From NCBI GenBank assembly GCA_910576845.1, contig CAJTJA010000096.1, forward strand, positions 1-6,011: DNA of 6,011 nt, given 5' to 3'. The position numbers were made by a program, and so were the translations under genes. Positions 1 through 4,871 of this stretch are shown one piece after another; position 1 is the stretch's first letter; the number at the start of each line of letters is the position of its first letter. This DNA is from an uncultured Oscillibacter sp. (lineage in GTDB: Bacteria > Bacillota > Clostridia > Oscillospirales > Oscillospiraceae). The notes beneath the pieces were generated by a model. The model saw nothing but the letters and a program-made list of their open reading frames with translations. It was not told where the DNA came from and made no database searches.

Positions 1-119
1 ATAGGAAGGAATACCCGCAAATTCCGCCTAAAGTGGAATATAGTCTTACGGAACGTGGGAAATCCTTGATTCCCATTCTAAATGCAATTTGTGATTGGGG
101 TGAGAATAACGAGTTATAG
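1..119 (+). CDS. HxlR (DUF24) family transcriptional regulator, C-terminal fragment
   Basis: Reading frame 3 is open from the window edge to a TAG at 117-119 and gives 38 residues. They contain the HxlR C-terminal signature: IPPKVEYSLTERGKSL followed by a helix ending in CDWGE. In HxlR proteins this part is the wing of the winged helix and the C-terminal dimerisation helix. The DNA-recognition helices and the N-terminal sensor cysteine lie outside the window, so specificity and function cannot be judged. The fragment resembles the C-terminus of the second HxlR gene in this window (IPPKVEYSLTE against VPPRVEYTLTE). That is normal family similarity and does not by itself prove a recent duplication. 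A hairpin at 126-144 follows the stop codon. Confidence 0.9.
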   Translation, partial: RKEYPQIPPKVEYSLTERGKSLIPILNAICDWGENNEL

Positions 120-125
120 TCAAAA

Positions 126-144
126 CCTCCGGCTAAGCCGGAGG
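126..144 (+). terminator. Hairpin downstream of the partial HxlR gene
   Basis: CCTCCGGC (126-133) pairs perfectly with GCCGGAGG (137-144) around a 3-nt loop, 6 nt after the stop codon of the HxlR fragment. No clear T-run follows on the plus strand. On the minus strand GGTTTTGAC follows the stem, which is more terminator-like. It may end transcription from either side, or be the outermost hairpin of the structured stretch described in the next entry. Confidence 0.45.
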
Positions 145-374
145 CTTGAGTAGGCCCTATAAGGGCCTGATACTGGCGGGCGTCTCAAGACGCATCGAAT
201 ATCTTTCGCCTGCATCTCGTGCCCCGCCGCCCGTAAACGGGCAAATCATCTTCTATTTGAGACTTTTGCATAACTGTTACTTGGTAAGTTGTCAACTCGC
301 TTCGCTCGTAGCTTTTTGCTAAAGCATACGAGGGAAGCCCACCAGCAGAGCTGGTGGTTCTTTCTACCCAAGGG

Positions 375-410
375 AAGCAGGCTGAGATCGTTTCAGATTT
401 CAGCCTGCTT
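375..410 (-). terminator. Hairpin downstream of the DUF1349 gene
   Basis: AAGCAGGCTGA (375-385) pairs with TCAGCCTGCTT (400-410), an 11-bp perfect stem with a 14-nt loop, about 22 nt beyond the TGA of the minus-strand DUF1349 gene. Flanking CCCAA (367-371) and TTGGG (410-414) could add further pairing. The tract after the stem on the minus strand is C/T-mixed rather than a clean U-run, so termination strength is uncertain. The position fits the 3' end of the operon. Confidence 0.5.
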
Positions 411-432
411 TGGGCTTTAAGGGTAAATTGTA

Positions 433-1023
433 TCACTCACCCATACGGATATTTTTTACTGTTTTTTGCTCAAAGGCAAGGCCCGTATAAACTCTTATTC
501 CGCCATTTCCAACGGGGGCCTGCGGCAACAGCCCTACTTTAACTGTTTCACCAGCGGGGAGGTTGAAGAATCTCATCATGTAGAAGTTTTTGCCGTCAAC
601 AGAATAATGGAAAGCAAAAGATTTTCCGCTTCTGCACACTTGCAGCCATACATCATTGCCGTCAATGTTGCACCCGTTCGCATCGTCCGATTCTCCGTTC
701 CGCGCAATCACACTCACAACGGCATGTGTTCCAAAATCGGTCATTTCAAAACAGGCTTTTGCCCAATTCCGCATATCTTGCATCACCATGATGGAGGCCG
801 AGTCGTATGTATCCTTGAAGTCGTGGGCAACCTTTACCCGCATTACAAAATCGCCCGCAATTTCCGTATAGTAAAATGGGGCATTACATAAAGATTCCGG
901 GGTAATTCCCTCATCCCCGATTGCGCCATTGTTAAAGAAAAAGTCGCTCTGTGCCGGAGCAATCATTTCTATTTTATTGTTTTCCTCTTTCATCTGCCCC
1001 TCATTGAGCCATTTGAAGTCCAT
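433..1023 (-). CDS. DUF1349 family protein (concanavalin A-like beta-sandwich)
   Basis: This is a 196-residue protein of the DUF1349 / COG3506 type, a beta-sandwich in the concanavalin A-like lectin/glucanase superfamily. Visible hallmarks are the acidic, aromatic N-terminal half (AQSDFFFNNGAIGD), FYYTEIAGDFVMRVKV, the segment SASIMVMQDMRNWAKACFEM, and a C-terminal strand set with SFAFHYSVDGKNFYMMRFF. The length matches single-domain family members. No signal peptide or membrane segment is seen, so it is probably cytoplasmic. The reaction or ligand is not established for the family; sugar-related binding is only suggested by the fold. The start at 1023 is supported by AAGGAG (1033-1038) about 9 nt upstream. 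The gene lies 132 bp after the SirTM gene on the same strand and has a consensus promoter of its own, so it need not depend on that operon. Confidence 0.85.
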   Translation of the reverse strand: MDFKWLNEGQMKEENNKIEMIAPAQSDFFFNNGAIGDEGITPESLCNAPFYYTEIAGDFVMRVKVAHDFKDTYDSASIMVMQDMRNWAKACFEMTDFGTHAVVSVIARNGESDDANGCNIDGNDVWLQVCRSGKSFAFHYSVDGKNFYMMRFFNLPAGETVKVGLLPQAPVGNGGIRVYTGLAFEQKTVKNIRMGE

Positions 1024-1056
1024 ACCAAAATTCTCCTTATTTAAGATAGGTATTTG

Positions 1057-1073
1057 AGCTGTAAATTTCAGCT
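1057..1073. promoter_or_regulatory. Imperfect dyad in the DUF1349 leader, candidate operator
   Basis: AGCTGTAAATTTCAGCT is a 17-bp imperfect palindrome with 5-bp perfect outer arms. It lies just downstream of the -10 box, in the transcribed leader or at the start-site edge. This is where a repressor would block a strong promoter. No known regulator box was recognised. Confidence 0.35.
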
Positions 1074-1082
1074 TACGGAATC

Positions 1083-1110
1083 ATTATAGACCCACAGAAA
1101 TGTATGTCAA
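1083..1110 (-). promoter_or_regulatory. Consensus sigma-A promoter of the DUF1349 gene
   Basis: On the minus strand a perfect TTGACA (1105-1110) is separated by 16 bp from a perfect TATAAT (1083-1088). It lies about 60 bp before the DUF1349 start codon. Perfect matches in both hexamers predict strong, probably repressible, transcription. The gene can thus be expressed separately from the macrodomain/SirTM pair. Confidence 0.75.
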
Positions 1111-1155
1111 CTACGCACATGATGGTAAGATACTCACTTATAAGAAAGTACCCCC

Positions 1156-2028
1156 CTATTCACAGACCTCTTTCAGAAAATCACCTATATCAACTCCAAC
1201 GCAGACAGATCGACCCGATATTTCCCTTGGTGCAAATGCCTCTTGGAAGTTGATGCAGGCATAGAAAGCATTGGTGTTGTTGTGAGTATATTTCCAAAAC
1301 GGATACTTGATAATGATCGGCGTATTACGCCCCACACCCAGTTCCAGGAAAACTACTCGCATCCCTTCATAACGCCGCAAAAAATCCTGATAACGGCCTT
1401 GGGCATGATACCATCCCTCGTCCTGCACAAAGGTATCATCCGCCCGGAGGTTCATGGTCATGGGCTTGCCGCAGATAGGACAGCGGGGAATAAGCTCTGT
1501 CGGCACTTTCATATCCTGCTGCTCCGTGAACATCCGGCGCACAATTTCCTCATTGTCATAGGTGCGCTGATGGCAAGGCTCCGAACATTGCCACAGGCCA
1601 TAATCCCCTTGGGTGTAGAACAGCCGCTTCTTATCAAAGCCTGCAAGCTGGAATTGATGATCTACATTGGTTGTCAGCACAAAATAGTCCTTACCTGCTA
1701 CCAAATTCAGCAAATCATCATAGACCGGCTTTGGAGCGCGTTCGTAGCGGTTTACCATGATGTGACGGCTCCACCACGCCCAATATTCCTCCAACGATGC
1801 GAACGGATAGAAGCCCCCGGAGTACATATCCTGGATGCCATACTTATCAGCAAAATCCTTGAAATATGTTTCAAACCGTTCGCCGGAATAGGTCAACCCT
1901 GCCGAGGTGGACAGCCCAGCCCCAGCGCCGATCACCACCGCGTCAGCACCATCAATGGCCTGTTTCAGCCGTTCAATCTGCTTTGAGTATGCGGCGGTAG
2001 ATTTGGGCATCAATATCCTTGAAAACAT
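1156..2028 (-). CDS. Macrodomain-linked class M sirtuin (SirTM), protein ADP-ribosyltransferase
   Basis: This 290-residue Sir2-like protein belongs to the SirTM class, which uses NAD+ to ADP-ribosylate a target protein rather than deacetylate it. The Rossmann NAD motif GAGAGLSTSAG is at residues 34-44 and YSGERFETYF at 47-56. TTNVDHQF (119-126) replaces the usual T-Q-N-I-D of sirtuins. TQGDYG (139-144) puts a glutamine (Q140) where deacetylases carry the catalytic histidine, the class M hallmark. A zinc module is visible as C148/C152 and C183/C186. GVGRNTP (231-237) closes the NAD pocket. The start at 2028 has AGAAGGTG (2036-2043) 7 nt upstream. An alternative ATG at 2010 has AAGGAT upstream and would drop six residues. 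The gene overlaps the 3' end of the macrodomain gene by 56 nt (38 nt with the later start), implying translational coupling. The acceptor protein is unknown here: GcvH-L, the known substrate in staphylococci and streptococci, is not in the window. Confidence 0.92.
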   Translation of the reverse strand: MFSRILMPKSTAAYSKQIERLKQAIDGADAVVIGAGAGLSTSAGLTYSGERFETYFKDFADKYGIQDMYSGGFYPFASLEEYWAWWSRHIMVNRYERAPKPVYDDLLNLVAGKDYFVLTTNVDHQFQLAGFDKKRLFYTQGDYGLWQCSEPCHQRTYDNEEIVRRMFTEQQDMKVPTELIPRCPICGKPMTMNLRADDTFVQDEGWYHAQGRYQDFLRRYEGMRVVFLELGVGRNTPIIIKYPFWKYTHNNTNAFYACINFQEAFAPREISGRSVCVGVDIGDFLKEVCE

Positions 2029-2764
2029 TGAAAATCACCTTCTTGATGGACGTATCCTGCCGGAGAAAATCTGTAACGGTTCTGACCGCAATTTCAGCGG
2101 CCTCCTGGTTGGGAAAGTGAAATTCCCCAGTGGAGATGCAGCAGAACGCAATACTCTCCAATCCATGCTCCGCTGCCAGTTCCAGGCAGGAGCGGTAGCA
2201 GGAGGCAAGTTCCTCCCGATCCCTGGCGGTCACACGACCTTGGACAATAGGACCGACTGTGTGCAGAACATACCGGGCAGGGAGGTTGTAGCCTTTTGTC
2301 AGCTTGGCCCGGCCATTGGGTTCCGGGTGGCCCTGGGCCTGCATGATTTGACTGCACTCATCCCGAAGCTGGAGGCCCGCCGCCGAATGGATAGCGTTGT
2401 CAATGCAGCCGTGGCAGGGACAGAAACAGCCCAGCAGGGCGGAATTGTCAGCATCCATGATTGCATCCACTTTTAACCGGGTAATGTCCCCTTTCCAGAC
2501 GGCAATTCTCGGATGGCTGTTGACGGCAGGCAGCGCAGTTCCATCGACAACGCCCTTGCTGTCCCGTTCGGCGGACAGGAGATCGTCCTGCATGGCAAGA
2601 AATTCCCGTTTCAGCGGCATGGGCGGTCGGACATTCATCAGACTGCGGAGCAACCGCCGCTGGCTGGCCGCATCCTGGGGAAATTTCTGCGCCTGCGGCT
2701 GGTATTCGGGCATCTCTGTCAGCAGCATTGCGTTGAGTTGTCGTATTTGTTCCAGATGTTCCAT
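1973..2764 (-). CDS. Zinc-type macrodomain protein-ADP-ribose hydrolase
   Basis: This 263-residue macrodomain protein is of the SirTM-associated, zinc-dependent class, about the size of its staphylococcal homologue. It removes ADP-ribose placed by SirTM. Residues 1-85 are a helical N-terminal region. The macrodomain starts at IAVWKGDITRLKVDAI (87-102). GCFCPCHGCIDNAIHSAAG (112-130) is the class signature; by family knowledge C113, H118 and C120 are the likely zinc ligands. TKGYNLPARYVLHTVGP (156-172) and CISTGEFHFPNQEAAEIA (209-226) supply the phosphate and ribose loops. Unusually, residues 104-107 read D-A-D-N where macrodomains normally have N-A-A-N. The final asparagine is kept, but the first is aspartate and the third position is acidic. 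The start has GGGGAG (2773-2778) 8 nt upstream. The gene precedes and overlaps SirTM, and a hairpin lies between it and the oxidoreductase gene. Confidence 0.93.
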   Translation of the reverse strand: MEHLEQIRQLNAMLLTEMPEYQPQAQKFPQDAASQRRLLRSLMNVRPPMPLKREFLAMQDDLLSAERDSKGVVDGTALPAVNSHPRIAVWKGDITRLKVDAIMDADNSALLGCFCPCHGCIDNAIHSAAGLQLRDECSQIMQAQGHPEPNGRAKLTKGYNLPARYVLHTVGPIVQGRVTARDREELASCYRSCLELAAEHGLESIAFCCISTGEFHFPNQEAAEIAVRTVTDFLRQDTSIKKVIFNVFKDIDAQIYRRILKAD

Positions 2765-2799
2765 AAGCGGTTCTCCCCGGTTCCTGATTTTAAGTTATA

Positions 2800-2826
2800 G
2801 GCCGTCCCGCATCACACGGGACGGCC
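2800..2826 (-). terminator. Hairpin between the oxidoreductase and macrodomain genes
   Basis: GGCCGTCCCG (2800-2809) and CGGGACGGCC (2817-2826) form a perfect 10-bp GC-rich stem with a 7-nt loop. It lies 15 nt after the oxidoreductase stop and 35 nt before the macrodomain start. On the minus strand it is followed by TATAACTTAAAAT, not a clean U-run. It may therefore be a leaky terminator or processing site that lowers, rather than stops, read-through into the macrodomain/SirTM genes. No good separate promoter for the macrodomain gene is visible in the short gap. Confidence 0.6.
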
Positions 2827-2841
2827 CTGTGCTGTTCCGGT

Positions 2842-3471
2842 TTACTTGCGCACTACGGAAATGCGCTCCTGGATGTGGCTCCTGCCCACGATCTCATTCA
2901 CCATGGCGATGGCGTAGTCGGCGTAGCTGATGACGCTCTCGCCCTTGCTGTTCAGGGTCAATTCCTCGCCGCCCAGGATGTATTCCCCGGTGCGCTCACC
3001 CTCCGCCTGGAAATCCCCGGCAGGGCTGATATACGTCCACTTGACATCCTTGCGCTGGCGCAGCTCGCCCAGGGCCTTGGCCATGGCGGCGGCCAGGGGT
3101 TTGAACATCTCCGGGAAGTCCGGGCCGTCGGACACGGTGGCGGTATGCTCGGGGTTGACATACAGGCTCCCGGCCCCTCCTACCACCAGCAGGCGGGTAT
3201 CCGTGCCGCTGAGGGTGTCGCACAGGTGCTTCAGCGTGGTGCTGTGCTGCTCCAGCGTCTCCGGCGTCCAGGCGCCAAACGCATCCACCACCGCGTCAAA
3301 GCCCTTGAGGTCAGCGGCGGTCAGGTCAAACAGGTCTTTTGCGATCACCTTGCCGGCGGCGGACTTGTTCTCCCCGCGCACCACGGCGGTAACATCCAGG
3401 TTGCGATCCATGGCCTCCTTGACAATCAGACGGCCAGCCTTTCCATTGGCGCAGATAACAGCGATTTTCAT
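2842..3471 (-). CDS. NAD(P)H-binding oxidoreductase (NmrA/YwnB-like atypical SDR)
   Basis: This 209-residue single-domain Rossmann protein belongs to the NAD(P)-binding, atypical short-chain dehydrogenase group (NmrA/YwnB-like). MKIAVICANGKAGRLIVKEA (1-20) holds the dinucleotide-binding turn. TAVVRGENK (28-36) ends the second strand with an arginine that usually contacts NADP phosphate. LLVVGGAGSL (94-103) and WTYISPAGDF (145-154) are the typical middle and late strands. The classical Y-x3-K catalytic pair is not evident, as expected for the atypical group. The start is placed at 3471, not at the longer frame's 3486, because GGAGGT (3479-3484) sits 7 nt upstream of 3471 while 3486 has no ribosome binding site. 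The gene is divergent from an HxlR regulator, a standard arrangement in which the regulator controls the enzyme. The substrate is unknown; quinone or aldehyde stress is plausible by analogy. Confidence 0.87.
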   Translation of the reverse strand: MKIAVICANGKAGRLIVKEAMDRNLDVTAVVRGENKSAAGKVIAKDLFDLTAADLKGFDAVVDAFGAWTPETLEQHSTTLKHLCDTLSGTDTRLLVVGGAGSLYVNPEHTATVSDGPDFPEMFKPLAAAMAKALGELRQRKDVKWTYISPAGDFQAEGERTGEYILGGEELTLNSKGESVISYADYAIAMVNEIVGRSHIQERISVVRK

Positions 3472-3536
3472 GTTGCGTACCTCCATAGATTTTGATTTTT
3501 GTTTTGAACGCTGGGGTGTTTCCCTTCGTTGTCTGT

Positions 3537-3565
3537 ATCATAGCAGACCTTTTGAGGGCTGTGAA
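3537..3565 (-). promoter_or_regulatory. Promoter of the oxidoreductase gene
   Basis: On the minus strand TTCACA (3560-3565) is 17 bp from TATGAT (3537-3542). The -10 is extended by an upstream TG (TGC-TATGAT). The promoter lies about 65 bp upstream of the oxidoreductase start and could also feed the downstream macrodomain and SirTM genes through the leaky hairpin. Confidence 0.65.
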
Positions 3566-3570
3566 GTACG

Positions 3571-3582
3571 CACAATATTGTG
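3571..3582. promoter_or_regulatory. Perfect 12-bp palindrome next to the oxidoreductase -35 box
   Basis: CACAATATTGTG is a perfect palindrome 5 bp upstream of the -35 hexamer of the oxidoreductase promoter. HxlR proteins are dimers that bind inverted repeats at divergent promoters, so this is a candidate operator. Which protein binds it is inference. Confidence 0.4.
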
Positions 3583-3595
3583 GCATAGGCACCCG

Positions 3596-3645
3596 GAGGT
3601 AACGATTGGACAGTTACCGCGAGGAAACGATTGTGCGGTTTCAAG
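3596..3645. repeat. Two tandem 25-bp dyad elements between divergent promoters
   Basis: Two units with a 25-bp period start at 3596 and 3621. Each begins GAGG(T/A)AACGATTG. Each carries an inverted repeat around a 9-nt centre: GGTAAC/GTTACC (3598-3603 with 3613-3618) and GAAAC/GTTTC (3624-3628 with 3638-3642). About 17 of 25 positions agree. Their position between the oxidoreductase and HxlR promoters marks them as likely regulator binding sites. Confidence 0.45.
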
Positions 3646-3689
3646 GGATTCCGGCTTTTTTGCCGGGAGAAAAAATTCTTTCTTTCACC

Positions 3690-3719
3690 TTGACCCCGAC
3701 GGGGGAGATACAGTAAAAT
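3690..3719 (+). promoter_or_regulatory. Promoter of the divergent HxlR gene
   Basis: TTGACC (3690-3695) and TAAAAT (3714-3719) are 18 bp apart, about 45 bp before the HxlR start. The spacer contains the short dyad CCCCG-A-CGGGG, where bound protein could affect polymerase. A small T-loop hairpin (3651-3666) lies upstream. Both hexamers are good but not perfect matches. Confidence 0.55.
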
Positions 3720-3762
3720 AGAGCTATACAGCATTTTAGAAACTAACAGATGGGAGGATACG

Positions 3763-4089
3763 ATGATGGAGGCCAAAACTTTACCCGCCTGCCCCGTAGA
3801 AACAACGCTGACGCTTATCAGCGACAAGTGGAAGGTGCTTATTATCCGGGATTTGCTGCCGGGAACAAAACGGTTTGGGGAATTGAAAAAATCCATCGGC
3901 AACGTAAGCCAAAAGGTACTGACCTCCCAGCTTCGGCAAATGGAGGAAAGCGGCCTGCTGATCAGGACGGTCTTTCCAGAGGTTCCGCCGCGGGTGGAGT
4001 ACACTTTAACGGAGCTAGGCCAGAGTTTGAAGCCGGTTTTGGATGCAATGTGGAATTGGGGTGAAGAATATAAAGCTAAAAACGCCTAA
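3763..4089 (+). CDS. HxlR (MarR/DUF24) family transcriptional regulator
   Basis: This 108-residue winged helix-turn-helix protein of the HxlR/DUF24 family is complete and of normal length. ACPVETTLTLISDKWKVLII (9-28) is the family N-terminus and includes the conserved cysteine C10. In characterised members such as YodB and HypR the equivalent cysteine senses disulfide or electrophile stress. RFGELKKSIGNVSQKVLTSQ (37-56) is the recognition helix region, and PEVPPRVEYTLTELGQSL (72-89) is the wing. GGAGG (3753-3757) is 5 nt before the first ATG and 8 nt before a second ATG at 3766, which may be the true start. The gene is divergent from the oxidoreductase, about 290 bp away, so autoregulation plus control of the oxidoreductase is the expected role. 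The sensed compound is not known. Confidence 0.93.
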   Translation: MMEAKTLPACPVETTLTLISDKWKVLIIRDLLPGTKRFGELKKSIGNVSQKVLTSQLRQMEESGLLIRTVFPEVPPRVEYTLTELGQSLKPVLDAMWNWGEEYKAKNA

Positions 4090-4134
4090 AGTATATTCAA
4101 AAGAGATTGCCTACACTAATTTTTTAGTTTTGTA

Positions 4135-4167
4135 CATAAATGCGTCTCACGGTGAGACGCATTTATG
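4135..4167. repeat. Palindrome copy 1 of the TGCGTCTCAC family
   Basis: This is a perfect 33-bp inverted repeat: 16-bp arms beginning CATAAATGCGTCTCAC around a single central G. It lies 46 bp after the HxlR stop codon, at the left edge of the mobile-element remnant. No U-run follows, so a simple terminator is unlikely. Two further copies of its core occur at 4773-4797 and 4985-5009. Confidence 0.8.
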
Positions 4168-4177
4168 AGAATGTCTG

Positions 4178-4276
4178 GACGCATGAGCGTCTGCCACCCC
4201 CGGTAGCAATAACCTCCGCACGTTCCGGGAAACGCTGACGCTACCCATAACAGAAAAACCGGCGCAAGCCGGTTTT
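4178..4276 (-). terminator. Stem-loops, including a terminator-like hairpin at 4255-4276
   Basis: AAAACCGGC (4255-4263) pairs with GCCGGTTTT (4268-4276) around a 4-nt loop. On the minus strand the stem runs directly into a T-run (TTTTT at 4254-4258), so it should terminate transcription coming from mobC. Two weaker stems follow further along: GGTAGC/GCTACC (4202-4207 with 4240-4245) and GACGC/GCGTC (4178-4182 with 4187-4191). Confidence 0.55.
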
Positions 4277-4424
4277 GGGGTATGCCCCCCTTAACCACCA
4301 AAAGCACCGGCGGCCTTTGGCTGTCAAGGCCCGCGCCGGACGCTTGCGCCCGGCGCGGCTCGCCTTGGCCTTGACGGACAAAGGGCGGTGGTGTAAAATC
4401 TGTTCCACCGAGGGGGCATACCCC
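4277..4424. repeat. Nested inverted repeat of about 150 bp, candidate oriT or structured RNA
   Basis: Three arm pairs are nested. The outer arms are a perfect 13-bp GGGGTATGCCCCC (4277-4289) with its complement at 4412-4424. The middle arms are 17-bp CTTTGGCTGTCAAGGCC (4315-4331) with 4367-4383, 14 of 17 paired. The inner arms are 9-bp CCGCGCCGG (4331-4339) with 4350-4358, closed by CGC-TT-GCG. It begins 21 bp after the mobC stop, where a relaxase gene would be expected. Because the repeat reads alike on both strands, the open frames on both strands encode similar peptides (RPLSVKAKA and RPLAVKARA), showing that they are by-products of the structure rather than genes. Transfer origins often carry such inverted repeats near mobC. 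No nick site was recognised. Confidence 0.6.
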
Positions 4425-4445
4425 GGATATTGCTGCTTTATCATG

Positions 4446-4754
4446 TTACAGCGTCTCTTTCACCAGACGCCACGCCTGCCGGATGAGCATGGCGGCTTCT
4501 GCAAGCTCTGCTTTGTTGATGCTTTTGGTGGCATTGGCCCAATATACAATCTGATTCAAATTGTTGCCAATAGCCGACAACTCCCGCAACAGGTCGGCAT
4601 AGGTGTCGGGCGGTTTGGGCTGAATGTTCACGCCCATAACGCTGTGCCGGATCAGGGCGCTGGCATTGAGGCCGGACAAAGTGCATTGTTTCAGCAGGTG
4701 CTTATGCTCTGTATCATCCAGCCATAAGCCGATAAAATGTTCGCGTTTTCGCAT
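4446..4754 (-). CDS. mobC: MobC-like plasmid mobilisation/relaxosome accessory protein
   Basis: This 102-residue protein has the two parts of MobC proteins. The N-terminal ribbon-helix-helix-like region is HFIGLWLDDTEHKHLLKQC (6-24), followed by SALIRHSVMG (32-41). The C-terminal signature is LLRELSAIGNNLNQIVYWAN (55-74). MobC binds at the transfer origin and helps the relaxase nick DNA. The start at 4754 has AAGGAG (4761-4766) 6 nt upstream. The longer reading to 4796 runs through a palindrome and lacks a ribosome binding site. The reading frame is intact, but no relaxase gene follows; an inverted repeat lies there instead. The palindrome at 4773-4797 covers the leader and is a natural place for autoregulation by an RHH protein (inference). 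On its own the gene cannot mobilise DNA, though it could act with a relaxase elsewhere. Confidence 0.85.
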   Translation of the reverse strand: MRKREHFIGLWLDDTEHKHLLKQCTLSGLNASALIRHSVMGVNIQPKPPDTYADLLRELSAIGNNLNQIVYWANATKSINKAELAEAAMLIRQAWRLVKETL

Positions 4755-4772
4755 GGCAGTCTCCTTTTTCGT

Positions 4773-4797
4773 AATGCGTCTCATGGTGAGACGCATT
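4773..4797. repeat. Palindrome copy 2 in the mobC leader
   Basis: The arm AATGCGTCTCAT (4773-4784) pairs with GTGAGACGCATT (4786-4797) around a central G; only the innermost pair is imperfect. It lies just upstream of the mobC ribosome binding site, so it could be an operator or an mRNA hairpin controlling mobC. Confidence 0.75.
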
Positions 4798-4818
4798 TTT
4801 CATAGGCTAGGGGTTTTA

Positions 4819-4835
4819 AGGGGGCTGCGCCCCCT
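4819..4835 (-). terminator. GC-rich hairpin upstream of mobC
   Basis: AGGGGGC (4819-4825) and GCCCCCT (4829-4835) form a perfect 7-bp stem with a 3-nt loop. On the minus strand TTAAAACCCC follows. It could be a weak terminator separating repA transcripts from mobC. Confidence 0.4.
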
Positions 4836-4871
4836 AACAAGGGTCGTTTGTGTTTAACAAATGACATACTT

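Larger units (their letters stand above)
120..415. mobile_element. Hairpin-dense non-coding stretch, possible IS200/IS605-like remnant
   Basis: No convincing gene lies between the HxlR fragment and the DUF1349 stop codon. The region packs at least six perfect or near-perfect short stem-loops: 126-144 (8 bp), 152-168 (7 bp), 180-193 (6 bp), 229-242 (6 bp), 305-332 (11 bp with one bulge) and 339-357 (8 bp). A larger hairpin lies at 375-410. Such spacing of subterminal hairpins with nothing coding between them resembles internally deleted IS200/IS605-type elements, whose ends are recognised as hairpins. No transposase sequence is visible and no target-site or guide sequence could be established, so the assignment rests on structure alone. 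It could equally be a structured intergenic repeat or RNA. The 83-codon minus-strand frame across it shows no recognisable domain. Confidence 0.35.

Noticed and set aside
185..436. 83-codon minus-strand frame in the hairpin-dense stretch
   Set aside because: It covers several hairpins, has no recognisable domain, and its proposed start lies at the end of the DUF1349 gene.
1243..2476. Long plus-strand frames opposite SirTM and the macrodomain gene
   Set aside because: These are antisense shadows of well-supported genes, with no domain signature and no ribosome binding site.
3472..3486. Longer start of the oxidoreductase (five extra residues)
   Set aside because: The extra codons contain the GGAGGT ribosome binding site for the start at 3471, and nothing suitable precedes 3486.
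3690..3719. MerR-type operator in the HxlR promoter spacer (CCCCG-A-CGGGG, 18-bp spacer)
   Set aside because: The dyad is only 5 bp per arm, the spacer is shorter than the usual 19-20 bp, and no MerR gene is nearby.
2875..3721. Plus-strand frames opposite the oxidoreductase
   Set aside because: They are GC-rich antisense shadows; the minus-strand gene has clear family motifs and a promoter.
4241..4727. Open frames on both strands across the segment after mobC (4241-4444 minus, 4275-4727 plus)
   Set aside because: They read through the two arms of the inverted repeat and give look-alike peptides. The plus frame also runs antisense into mobC, and neither has a good ribosome binding site or a known domain.
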